A program made the translations under genes and the position numbers. 64,000 bases of DNA from Gloeobacter kilaueensis JS1 (GTDB taxonomy: Bacteria > Cyanobacteriota > Cyanobacteriia > Gloeobacterales > Gloeobacteraceae). How positions within the stretch are numbered: the first letter of the stretch is position 1; every line of letters starts with the position of its first letter. The notes under the pieces were generated by a model, which saw nothing but the letters and a program-made list of their open reading frames with translations, was not told the origin of the DNA and made no database searches. Shown here in pieces: positions 7,424-15,865 of the stretch. The stretch spans positions 186,001 through 250,000 of the forward strand of contig NC_022600.1 in the NCBI RefSeq assembly GCF_000484535.1, written 5' to 3'.

Positions 7424-9814
7424 CCCTGAAGGAACCGTTGCGCCGCTCACCTCGGGGAACATGATGTCTTCGCTGTTGTCGCTGTGGCCCCAGAGGCCCA
7501 GGACGTGGCCGAACTCGTGGACGGCGACCGCCTCGACGAAGCGCGTCCGCTCCGGTAGACGCAGATCGAGCATCGGCTCGAGGTTCAAGCGGATGAGCAG
7601 GGCAGGCATCCGATCGCCCAGGGTCTGCATTTCGGCGCGGCCTGCATCTTCGGCTTTCTTGACGGCGTTGAAGGTCACTTCGATATCGGCCTGGTCAGGA
7701 TTTTCGACCCTGACAAATTCCACCAGACCATCGGAAGCGCGCTGCCAGCGCTGGGCTCCCTGCCAGGCGGCATCGGCGAGGGCCACTTCAGGGGCGGCGG
7801 CGATGTAGACGCCGATGGGCATTCGCGAAAGGCGCATCACCCGGTTTTTCTCTAGAACTGCCGACAGATAGTCGTCGGTCACTGCCGCCGCCGGTTGCTC
7901 TGAATACAGGAGCCCACGCTCGCCCACCCAGTCCTTTACCGCCAGACCGTAGCGGGCGGCGGCGTTGCGGTAATAGCTCAGTTGCTCGGCGGTGGGGTGG
8001 GCGGTTTCGGTGAACTGGGCGTAGGCGCAGGCGAGCAGGGCGGGGGTGTCCGCGAGCTGGGATCGAAGTTGCATCGACCGCTCCAGCCAGGTGATCGCCT
8101 GATCCGGTTGGTCAATGGCCAGTTGCTCGCGCCCCAACTGTCCGTAGGCCAGGCCCAGTGCCTCGCGCCCCTGCCGGGAGGGCTGGGCTGTGAGGGAAGC
8201 GGCCCAGAGATCCGCCGCCCTTTGCCATTGTTTTTCGCCTGCTGCTGCTACGCCCTGATTAAAAAGGCGCACGGCCAGAGCCGGGTTGGTTGTCGTGGGC
8301 ACAACTGGCGGGGGGGGCAGCGGCAAGGAGGCCACTGGGGTGGCGGATGGAACCACAGGCAGGCGGGCATTCTGCTCCAGCCGCACACCGATCACCTGAT
8401 GGGCAAAGAGCATCGGCTGACGGATCGCAGCGATGCGATAGCCCGATTCTTCGAGAACCTCGCGATTCGGCAGCACCTCGGAGCGGGCAACGACCGGCAC
8501 CCCGGCCAGGTTGTCTATCTGCAGGCGGTAGCTGGTGGCCGAGGCGGGAACGAGCTGGCCGCTCACCGCCGCTCCAGCCTCAATAAGCGGCACACCGTTG
8601 CTGTCGCGCAACGCGTAGAGCACCTGGCCCTTTACCGGTTCGCTTGCACTGCCGGAAAGAACTTTGTCGCCGTCGATATCGACGAGCACCGGCAGGTCAG
8701 TCCCGGCTTTGATCTCAACAGCCAGCTCCGCCGGGTCGGTCGGGCGGGCCGCACCCGTTCCACTCACCGCCTGCCAGGAGCGCCTGCGCTCGGGCGCTTC
8801 GACCTGGACGCTCAATCGGGCGACCTGCAACTGCCCGGCCAGTTGGGCAGTGCGTTGCTGTAGCGTCGCTTCGTCTGCAAAAGGACCGATAGTCAGGGCA
8901 ACGCCGTCCGGGCGCGTCTGAGCAGCAAGCACGTTGCCCCAGCCAAAAGCCTGCTCCGCCAGGCTCAGCGTCGAGCGGGGCAGGGGGGTGAGGCGGTTCA
9001 CCGCCACCGGGAGGGGCAAAGCTACCTCCGGCGGCAGGGGAACGAGCGAATCGGAGAGGATGAGCGGCACGCTCAGCATCTGCTTGCCGCGCTGGATGCG
9101 CAAATCGACGCGATCGCCAGGTTCGTGCCGGGCGAGGAGTGGCCTTAGATCGGTGGTGTCGTTCACGGATTGCTGGTCGATCGCCACGAGCCGATCGCCT
9201 GTGCGCAGTCCGGAGGTACGGGCCTGCTCGGTGAACCAGCCGTAAATCTTCAAGCCGGGTTCGTTGGTTTCGCGGGAGACGCCGAAGGACAGACCCAGAG
9301 CGGTGACGGTTTTCCTGGTCGTGCTGGTGGGAAGCGACGAGAGCACCTGGGAGGTTTCGATTTGTTCGATCTGTTCTTGAATTTGCCGCCCGAGCGCACT
9401 GTCGCGGGAGCGCCGGGCCAGTTGAGCGGCCTGACGCAGGTCGCTTAGCGCCCCTTCGCGGTCAGCGAGGGTCAGGCGCAGACTTGCCCGGTTGTAGTAA
9501 CCCACCGGGTCGGTCGGGCTGCGGCGAATGTACTCCGAAAAATCGAGTAAAGCCCCCGGCTGATCGGTGAGTTTCACTCGGGCCAGGGCGCGGTTGTAAT
9601 AGAAGCGCGCCTCGTCCGGCAGCAACTTCAGGAGCTGGGTATAGGAGTCGGCAGATCCCTGGTAGTCCTGACGGTTGTACTGGGTCGTCGCCTGGCTAAC
9701 AAGGCGCGTTACCTGCTGGTAGAGGGCGGGCGGCAATGCGCGCGGCGGGGCTGCCTGAACGGGTAGCGCGACAAAAAACAGAGCGAGGGACACAGCCCAA
9801 CGTGCGCGGATCAC
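7367..9814 (-). CDS. Exported TPR-PDZ protein with a C-terminal matrixin-like zinc metallopeptidase domain
   Basis: The 815-residue product has a signal peptide (cleavage near QAA-PP), TPR repeats (about 30-150), a PDZ-like domain (about 165-250, SGLRTGDRLVAIDQQSVNDT), a long mixed region, a Pro-rich linker (LPLPPPPVVP), a second TPR block (about 505-610) and a peptidase domain ending with HEFGHVLGLWGHSDNSEDIM. That HExxHxxGxxH-type motif with a following Met-turn is the metzincin/matrixin active site. It should act in the periplasm or outside the cell; the substrate is unknown. The GTG start at 9814 has a strong AGGAGG site. The last codons are duplicated at 6297-6356. Confidence 0.85.
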   Translation of the reverse strand: MIRARWAVSLALFFVALPVQAAPPRALPPALYQQVTRLVSQATTQYNRQDYQGSADSYTQLLKLLPDEARFYYNRALARVKLTDQPGALLDFSEYIRRSPTDPVGYYNRASLRLTLADREGALSDLRQAAQLARRSRDSALGRQIQEQIEQIETSQVLSSLPTSTTRKTVTALGLSFGVSRETNEPGLKIYGWFTEQARTSGLRTGDRLVAIDQQSVNDTTDLRPLLARHEPGDRVDLRIQRGKQMLSVPLILSDSLVPLPPEVALPLPVAVNRLTPLPRSTLSLAEQAFGWGNVLAAQTRPDGVALTIGPFADEATLQQRTAQLAGQLQVARLSVQVEAPERRRSWQAVSGTGAARPTDPAELAVEIKAGTDLPVLVDIDGDKVLSGSASEPVKGQVLYALRDSNGVPLIEAGAAVSGQLVPASATSYRLQIDNLAGVPVVARSEVLPNREVLEESGYRIAAIRQPMLFAHQVIGVRLEQNARLPVVPSATPVASLPLPPPPVVPTTTNPALAVRLFNQGVAAAGEKQWQRAADLWAASLTAQPSRQGREALGLAYGQLGREQLAIDQPDQAITWLERSMQLRSQLADTPALLACAYAQFTETAHPTAEQLSYYRNAAARYGLAVKDWVGERGLLYSEQPAAAVTDDYLSAVLEKNRVMRLSRMPIGVYIAAAPEVALADAAWQGAQRWQRASDGLVEFVRVENPDQADIEVTFNAVKKAEDAGRAEMQTLGDRMPALLIRLNLEPMLDLRLPERTRFVEAVAVHEFGHVLGLWGHSDNSEDIMFPEVSGATVPSGRDVRTLQRLFSRPPDVSR

Positions 9815-10053
9815 CGGGATTCCCTCCTGGAAACTTTAGAATCTGGTTCCGGGTAGCAAAGAGAGGCCAACGGATTTTGATGCGTCGTCTCTCGCCGGCG
9901 GCACTGCCTGAACACACAGGTGGCGACCATCTCCGAAAGGCCCTACTCCATCTCAAAGCCAGTATCTCTAAATAGTTGCTGCGTTACCGGTATATGTAGA
10001 AGTGTCCAAATCAATCCGGCTGCGCCGGGCATCGCCCCCAGCGGGGAAGGGTG

Positions 10054-11376
10054 TTAGAGCCCGGCTTCCACCATCAAGTAGGCGAGCGCTTCCATCGCCG
10101 TGACAAAGCGGCGCAGGCCGGAGCGGGCCTCGTGCTCGAAGACCGGTTTTCTTACCGTTGTCCGCCGTACTGCAAGGCGCACCCACTGTCTTTGAAAGTT
10201 GGCGTAGGGCTGGGGACCGTTCCAGAGGGGCAGCAGCGCTTCTTCCATGCCATCTATTGCGATCGGTTCGCCGTAGGGAACGCGCATGTGCTGGTTGATA
10301 TTGAACGGTTCGCCGCTCTCCAGGCAGTAGAGCAAAAATTCTTTGAGGCGCGGGGTGGCGAGCTGCGGGTGCAGGTGCAGGGTCGAAGCTGTAAGTTGGG
10401 CGTCGCTCCAGCGGGTGAGTGGAACGAAGGGCTGGGCCTCGCCCCGGTGGCCGCACCAGAAATCGAGCAGGCGGTGGGAACTGTTGATGAGCTCGGTGAG
10501 CTGCAGTCGTTCTTCGAGGCTCATCCTGTCGTAGCGCTCCACGAGCAGTTGGGGCAGTTCGCCCTCCTTGAACAGGCGGCGCGGATCCCAGGTGGGCCAG
10601 AGCAACATATTGACCAGTTCCAGGTTGCTCTGCGCCAGCATTCGGAACATGTCAGGAACGGTAAAGCCCTTGTCGCCCCGGAGCAGATAGTTCATCCGGT
10701 ACCATTCGGTGTTGTCGTGCAGGCTCGAAAAAGGTGTCCAGGCGAGTTTTTTAAGCTGTGCGCCGTCGATCATCTTTTCCATCGTCTCGCGGGAGAGGGC
10801 AACTTCTTCTTCTTCGCTGCGGCTGCCGTCGAGGCCCAGGATCGTAAACATCTTTTGGGCATGCAACAGCGGTGCGCGGACGATCTCGCTGTGGAGGTTG
10901 GCCCGCACGATCCCGTCGGGGGCGAGCACGGCGGTAAGGGAGGCAAGGCCCGCCACCGGGTCCGGCAGGATGTAAATGACCTCGTCGCAGTTGATGTAGT
11001 CGAACTTTTCACCCAATTGCGCCAGTTCTTCGACGCCGATCACATGAAACTGGGCATCGGGAAAACCGTGGTGGGCGAGCCGCTCGCGGGCCACTTCCAC
11101 CGAGCGGGGCGAAAGGTCGATGCCGGTTATTTGCGCCCCCGGATTGGCCTCCGCCAGGGCCAGGGTCGAAAAGCCACTGCCGCAGCCGACATCGAGGATG
11201 CGCTTGCCCGCCGTCTCGATGCGTCGCCGGTTGCGCAGGTAGTAAGGCGTCTGCAGGTTGTGCAGATAGAGCATACTCGTATCTTCCCGGTGCGAGTGGT
11301 GCAGCGGGATATTCGGGTAGGGCGTCGTGTCGTACTGGCGCAGCAGTTGCTGGAGGTAGTCGGCTTCAAGGCTCAT
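10054..11376 (-). CDS. Class I SAM-dependent methyltransferase, paralogue 1 of 4
   Basis: The 440-residue protein has a Rossmann methyltransferase domain (about 55-200): motif I ILDVGCGSGFSTLALAEANP, then ITGIDLSPRSVEVARERLAH and an INCDEVIYILPDP motif. A C-terminal helical domain of about 230 residues follows (LLDFWCGHRGE, LLPLWNGP), shared with its three neighbours. The substrate is unknown. It is the last of four same-strand paralogues; its ATG overlaps the stop of paralogue 2 by 4 bp. The linker TPYYLRNRRRIETAG before motif I is identical in paralogue 4, which argues for tandem duplication. Confidence 0.85.
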   Translation of the reverse strand: MSLEADYLQQLLRQYDTTPYPNIPLHHSHREDTSMLYLHNLQTPYYLRNRRRIETAGKRILDVGCGSGFSTLALAEANPGAQITGIDLSPRSVEVARERLAHHGFPDAQFHVIGVEELAQLGEKFDYINCDEVIYILPDPVAGLASLTAVLAPDGIVRANLHSEIVRAPLLHAQKMFTILGLDGSRSEEEEVALSRETMEKMIDGAQLKKLAWTPFSSLHDNTEWYRMNYLLRGDKGFTVPDMFRMLAQSNLELVNMLLWPTWDPRRLFKEGELPQLLVERYDRMSLEERLQLTELINSSHRLLDFWCGHRGEAQPFVPLTRWSDAQLTASTLHLHPQLATPRLKEFLLYCLESGEPFNINQHMRVPYGEPIAIDGMEEALLPLWNGPQPYANFQRQWVRLAVRRTTVRKPVFEHEARSGLRRFVTAMEALAYLMVEAGL

Positions 11377-12674
11377 AGGGCACTTGTGGAGATGGGTTCA
11401 AAGAGGAGATAAAGCAGTCGCTCGGCAGCGCTCAGGTACTGCCGGGCCACCTCGGGAGCAGCAGTTGCCTCGGGGTGGCCGTGGGTGCGGGCAAAGCCTG
11501 CCCAGTGCTGCTCGAACTGGGCAATCGAAAGTGGACCATCCCACAGAGGCAGCAGCGCTCCCGCCATCGCAGGTGTGGGCAGCGCTTCACCGTAGGGATA
11601 GTGGATGTGGTGCTGCAGCTCGAAGGGCTGCTCTGCCGGGGCTGAGACGAGGGCAGTGCGCAACTTTTCGCTGCGCAGGGACGGGTGCAGGTGAATGCGA
11701 CCGTTCTCCCAGACGGGAGACCCGGACCAGTCGGCTTCTATTCTCGGATGGCCGCACCAGAAGTCGATGAGGCGGTGGGGGCTATGGATGAGTTCGTAGA
11801 GGTGCAGCCGCTCCTCAAGGGACCTCTCCGCCAGTCCTCGCGCAAACAAGGGCGGAAGCTCATCTGGATCTTGAAATAGAACCGTCACATCCCAGGCGGG
11901 CCAGAGAGTCATGCTGATAAATGCAAGACCCGCCCCCTCCACCAGCCGGAAGGTCTGGGGGATGGTAAAGCCCCTGTCGCCCTGCAGCAGATAGTTCATC
12001 TGGTACCACTCCAGATCCTCGTGCAGGTGGATGCAGGGAATCCAGGTGTCGAGCTTGAGGTGGGTGCTGTTGTTGAGGGCGTCCATCGTCTCACGGGCCT
12101 GGGCCATCTCCTCTAGCCCCGGCGTCGGGCTGACAAGCCCCATGATCTGAAACAACTTCTGGGCGCGAAAGACGGCGGCGCGGGCAAAAGCACTGTGCAG
12201 GTTGGTGCGGATCAATCCATCGGGGGCGAGGACAGAACCCAGGGCGGCGAGGGCTGCCGCCGGGTCCGGTAAGAGATAGAGCACTTCGTCGCAGTTGATG
12301 AAGTCGAACGTTTCTCCCAGTTCCCCCGCCCGCTCGATGGGCAGGGCGTGGAAATTGGCGTCAGAAAAACCGTGGTGGGCGAGCCGCTCGCGGGCCACCT
12401 CCACCGAGCGGGGCGAAAGGTCGATGCCGGTTATCCGCGCCCCCGGATTGGCCTGGGCGAGGGCGAGGGTGGTGTAGCCGCTGCCGCAACCAGCATCGAG
12501 GATGCGCAGCTGCCGGGCCGGGGGCAACCGGCGGTGGCGGCGGTAAAAGCCGGTACTGAAACTGTGCAGCCAGAGAGAATTGAGGTCGTGGCCCTGGCCC
12601 AGGGCGACGCTCGGGTAGGGGTTGCAGTCGTACTGGCGCAACAGCGCTTCGAGCGGTGCTCCGTCCACGCTCAA
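11373..12674 (-). CDS. Class I SAM-dependent methyltransferase, paralogue 2 of 4
   Basis: It has the same architecture as its neighbours: ILDAGCGSGYTTLALAQANP, ITGIDLSPRSVEVARERLAH, INCDEVLYLLPDP, then the shared C-terminal domain with LIDFWCGHPR and LLPLWDGP. The longest open frame begins at 12743, but that would overlap paralogue 3 by 73 bp. I chose the TTG at 12674: from there the protein aligns residue for residue with the start of paralogue 1 (MSxxxxxLxxLLRQYD in both), and the TTG overlaps the TGA of paralogue 3. A GTG at 12668 is the alternative. This gives about 433 residues. Confidence 0.82.
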   Translation of the reverse strand: MSVDGAPLEALLRQYDCNPYPSVALGQGHDLNSLWLHSFSTGFYRRHRRLPPARQLRILDAGCGSGYTTLALAQANPGARITGIDLSPRSVEVARERLAHHGFSDANFHALPIERAGELGETFDFINCDEVLYLLPDPAAALAALGSVLAPDGLIRTNLHSAFARAAVFRAQKLFQIMGLVSPTPGLEEMAQARETMDALNNSTHLKLDTWIPCIHLHEDLEWYQMNYLLQGDRGFTIPQTFRLVEGAGLAFISMTLWPAWDVTVLFQDPDELPPLFARGLAERSLEERLHLYELIHSPHRLIDFWCGHPRIEADWSGSPVWENGRIHLHPSLRSEKLRTALVSAPAEQPFELQHHIHYPYGEALPTPAMAGALLPLWDGPLSIAQFEQHWAGFARTHGHPEATAAPEVARQYLSAAERLLYLLFEPISTSAL

Positions 12675-14002
12675 CTCCCGCGCCCAACAAGGGTATAGGC
12701 GAACATCTCGGTCTGCAGAATAAACATCTTCAGATCCTGGCACATCGACTCGAAGGCCAGATCGATGCCGTCAGCGGCAGCGAGGGCCAGAGTCTGGGTG
12801 GTCCAGGCGTCAAGAAAAGGGCCAAGGAGCTGAGGACCATCCCAGAGCGGCAACAGACCGCGAGCGATCTTGTTCATCATCACAAAGTCGGCACCGCCCG
12901 GCTCGTGCAAAAAGGCGTTGAGATGAAATTCGCCGTTCGTCTCGATGCTGGCCAGCAGCTGGGCCTTGAGCGCCCCGGTGGTCAGTTGCGGATGCAGCCG
13001 CACGCTGCAGCGATCGAGTTCCGCATCGCTCCAGTGCCGGAAGGGAGCGTGCAGTTGCCCTTCGCCAGGGTGGCCGCACCAGAAATCGAGCAGGCGGTGC
13101 TTGCCCTGGATCAGTTCGTACAGGTGCAGCCGCTGCGGTAAGGGCAGTGCCCGGTAGATGCGCTCGAACTCGCTTGGCACACTCTCCGGATCTTGAAACA
13201 GATCCAATAATTCCCACTGCGGCCACTGCACCATGCCGATAAATTCCAGTTCCGTCCGCTCCAGTAGCTCGAACATCTCCGGCACCGTAAAGCCCTTGTC
13301 GCCCTCCAATAGATAGTTCATCTCGATCCACTCGCTGCGCTCCTTCTGGTCGGACTGGCCGTTCCAGCAGACGTGCTTGAGATAGACGCTGTCTTTGAGG
13401 TTGTTCATTACCTGGCGCACCAGATCCGCCTGGGCTTCTTCCTGCAGATCTCCTGCGGTGTTCATCAGCCGAAAGGCGCGCTGGGCGCGGTAGAGCGGTT
13501 CGCGCTGGTAGCGGTTGTGGAGGTTGGTGCGCAGAATGCCGCCGGGGGCGAGCACCGCCTTCAAAGCCCTGAGCGCCGCTTCCGGGTCCGGTAGCAGGTA
13601 GAGCACTTCGTCGCAGTTGATGTAGTCGAATGTCTCTCCCAGCTCTCCCACCCGCTCGACCGGCAGGGCAAAAAATTCTGTCTGCCCGTAGCCGTGGCGG
13701 ACGAGCCGCTGGCGAGCAATCTGCAGCGACATATCCGACAGGTCAATGCCCACGATGCGGGCATCCGGGTTGGCCTGGGCCAGCGCCAGGGTCTTGAAAC
13801 CGCTGCCACAACCGGCATCAAGTAGACGAAGGGGCCGGGTAGGGGGCAGGGCGCGGTTGCGCAGGTAGTAGGGCGTCAAAAAATTGTGGATATAAAGGAC
13901 GTCGGCGTTTTCGCTGAGCGTCTCGTCGATCGGGTTGGCCGGATAGGGCACCCGGTCGTAGTACTTGCGGAGGCTTTGCTCGGTACCGGAATTGCTCTCC
14001 AT
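12671..14002 (-). CDS. Class I SAM-dependent methyltransferase, paralogue 3 of 4
   Basis: The 443-residue product starts MESNSGTEQSLRKYYDRVPY and carries LLDAGCGSGFKTLALAQANP, IVGIDLSDMSLQIARQRLVR and INCDEVLYLLPDP, then the shared C-terminal domain (LLDFWCGHPGEG, LLPLWDGPQ). The ATG at 14002 is preferred over an upstream open extension to 14386, because that extension reads through the coding sequence of paralogue 4 and has no methyltransferase features. The gap to paralogue 4 is 34 bp. It is the only copy with Met-Ser (DMSLQIA) where the others read xRSVEVA, so its pocket may differ. Confidence 0.85.
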   Translation of the reverse strand: MESNSGTEQSLRKYYDRVPYPANPIDETLSENADVLYIHNFLTPYYLRNRALPPTRPLRLLDAGCGSGFKTLALAQANPDARIVGIDLSDMSLQIARQRLVRHGYGQTEFFALPVERVGELGETFDYINCDEVLYLLPDPEAALRALKAVLAPGGILRTNLHNRYQREPLYRAQRAFRLMNTAGDLQEEAQADLVRQVMNNLKDSVYLKHVCWNGQSDQKERSEWIEMNYLLEGDKGFTVPEMFELLERTELEFIGMVQWPQWELLDLFQDPESVPSEFERIYRALPLPQRLHLYELIQGKHRLLDFWCGHPGEGQLHAPFRHWSDAELDRCSVRLHPQLTTGALKAQLLASIETNGEFHLNAFLHEPGGADFVMMNKIARGLLPLWDGPQLLGPFLDAWTTQTLALAAADGIDLAFESMCQDLKMFILQTEMFAYTLVGRGS

Positions 14003-14036
14003 GACACATCGGGCCTCGCTCGGATCGTCGCAGGTT

Positions 14037-15413
14037 CTAGGGAGTTTGCTGGTGGACCAGCAGGTAGGCAAAGTTTTCGGTGAGGGCGATAAATCGCAGC
14101 AGCTCGAAGGCGAGCCGCTCCGGGTCCGCTCCTGGATTCGCCGTGCAGATAAGCGCCACCCAGCGATCGACAAGTTCGCTGAGGGGCAGCGGCCCATCCC
14201 AGAGGGGCAAAAGCCCCCGCGCAATCGCACTGTCAAGCACGATCTCGCCGTCGCAGGGTCCGCGCAGACCGCGATTGAGGTCAAAGGGCAGATTGGAGGC
14301 AATCGCTTCCTCCAGCTCCTGCCGCCTTTGGGCAGTGCCGATCTGCGGATGCAGGCTGACCTGTGCTTTTTCTCGCTGGACGGCATTCAACTGCTCGATG
14401 GGCAACCAGGGCAAGGTTTCACCCGACCGCCCACACCAGAAGTCGATGAGCCGCTCGCCGCCTTGAAATAGCTCCACCAGCTGCAACTGTTCTTTGATGC
14501 TCAGACTGCGCAGCAACTGCTCGATATCCCCATCCAGACTTGCCGGATCCGCAAAGAGCCGGGCCAGCTCCCAGGCCGGGGCGTTCACCATCGCGATCCC
14601 TTCGAGGCCCGCCTGCTCGATCAGGGCAAAGGTTTCGGCAATCGTAAAACCCCTGTCCCCTTCCAGTAGATAATTCACCGCCACCCACTCCGGCGAGCGC
14701 TGCGCTTCGGGCGTGGGCAGCCAGATGCGCTCTTTGAGGTGAACGTTCTCCCGCAGGGCGGCCATCACCCGGTAGACCAGATCCACCCGTTTCTCAGCGG
14801 CGATCCCGCCCCGCTCAGCCACCAGCGAGAATGCCTCCTGGGCGCGGAAGACCATCGCCCGCTGGTGCCGGTCGTGGAGATTCACCCGCAGGATGCCGCC
14901 GGGAGCGAGCACTGCCGCCAGCACCTCCAGCGCCGCTTGCGGATCCGGCAGCAGGTAGAGCACTTCGTCGCAGTTGATGGAGTCGAATTGCTGTCCCAAC
15001 TGCCGCAGATCTTCGATACCCAGGACGTGAAATTCTGCGTCTGGAAACCCCTGGTGGGCGAGGCGGCCCCTCGCCACCTCCACCGATCTCGCCGAAGGAT
15101 CGATGCCGACGATGTGCGCCCCCGGATTGGCCTGGGCGAGAGCCAGGGTCTTGAAGCCACTGCCGCAGCCCGCATCCAGGATCCATCGGCCCGCCGTCTC
15201 GATGCGCCGCCGATTGCGCAGGTAGTAGGGCGTCACCAGATTGTGTTGATAGAGCACCTCCAGATTGCCCCGGTGTGAAATCGCGTAGGGCATGTTGCCG
15301 TAGGGCACCCGGTCGAAGTAGCTGTCACTCTCCTGCACGATCCGCGCCTGAAACCACCCGAGAGATCTCGCCCATCCTACCTTGAGCCACCTGCGGGAAG
15401 GCTGGGCCATCAA
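14037..15413 (-). CDS. Class I SAM-dependent methyltransferase, paralogue 4 of 4 (first in the operon)
   Basis: The open frame gives 458 residues. Homology to the neighbours begins only around residue 30 (SDSYFDRVPYGNMPY), so the true start may be the GTG at 15338 rather than the ATG at 15413. Motifs are ILDAGCGSGFKTLALAQANP, IVGIDPSARSVEVARGRLAH and INCDEVLYLLPDP; the C-terminal domain shows LIDFWCGRSGE (Arg where the other copies have His) and LLPLWDGP. It is upstream-most of the four-gene array and is divergent from the small membrane-protein gene at 15472, with which it must share a short promoter region. Confidence 0.83.
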   Translation of the reverse strand: MMAQPSRRWLKVGWARSLGWFQARIVQESDSYFDRVPYGNMPYAISHRGNLEVLYQHNLVTPYYLRNRRRIETAGRWILDAGCGSGFKTLALAQANPGAHIVGIDPSARSVEVARGRLAHQGFPDAEFHVLGIEDLRQLGQQFDSINCDEVLYLLPDPQAALEVLAAVLAPGGILRVNLHDRHQRAMVFRAQEAFSLVAERGGIAAEKRVDLVYRVMAALRENVHLKERIWLPTPEAQRSPEWVAVNYLLEGDRGFTIAETFALIEQAGLEGIAMVNAPAWELARLFADPASLDGDIEQLLRSLSIKEQLQLVELFQGGERLIDFWCGRSGETLPWLPIEQLNAVQREKAQVSLHPQIGTAQRRQELEEAIASNLPFDLNRGLRGPCDGEIVLDSAIARGLLPLWDGPLPLSELVDRWVALICTANPGADPERLAFELLRFIALTENFAYLLVHQQTP

Positions 15414-15471
15414 ACCTCCCGCAACAGCGCTTCAAAATCTGGGCATCGCCTCTGCAGGTACACTTGGAAGA

Positions 15472-15744
15472 ATGCAGGAAAGTTGGTTCGACCGTATCTT
15501 TCGGGACAACGCAGGCAACATCGTCGTCGCTCAGCCACCAAATCCCCCGCTCATCGCCTGGGGAATTGCGACCTTGCTGCAGTTCATCTTCACGACGGGC
15601 CAGCTCCACAGCCTTCTAGATCTCATTGCCTTTGGCTCCCTGTTCACCTGGGCCTGGCTGGAATTATTTGATGGAGTCAATTATTTTCGCAGAGCCCTTG
15701 GCCTTATCGTGCTGATTGTGTCGCTCTGGGTCAGACTGCAGTAG
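15472..15744 (+). CDS. Small three-helix membrane protein conserved in cyanobacteria
   Basis: The 90-residue product has a polar start (MQESWFDRIFRDNAGNIVV) followed by three hydrophobic segments: about 29-46, 50-68 and 73-87. The start is the ATG at 15472, preceded by a GGAAG-like site; an upstream open extension to 15382 overlaps the methyltransferase start and is unlikely to be translated. The pattern of a short cytosolic head with KDxxGN-like residues and NPPLIAW before the first helix is one I associate with small cyanobacterial proteins of unknown role. Confidence 0.65.
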   Translation: MQESWFDRIFRDNAGNIVVAQPPNPPLIAWGIATLLQFIFTTGQLHSLLDLIAFGSLFTWAWLELFDGVNYFRRALGLIVLIVSLWVRLQ

Positions 15745-15865
15745 CGCTCGACATTTCAAGATCAGGCATATGAATTTCCTGGCAGAGCTGCGGTGGGGCT
15801 TGAGACGAACGGACGTTTTTTTAGATATGGCCAGCATCGGTGGAGGCTGGTAGTCTATCTGTCCC

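Noticed and set aside
10051-11412. 453-codon plus-strand frame over methyltransferase paralogue 1
   Set aside because: It is antisense to a clear methyltransferase, has no motifs, and long antisense frames are expected in GC-rich coding DNA.
14003-14386. N-terminal extension of methyltransferase paralogue 3
   Set aside because: It overlaps paralogue 4 coding sequence and shows no similarity to the other three N-termini.
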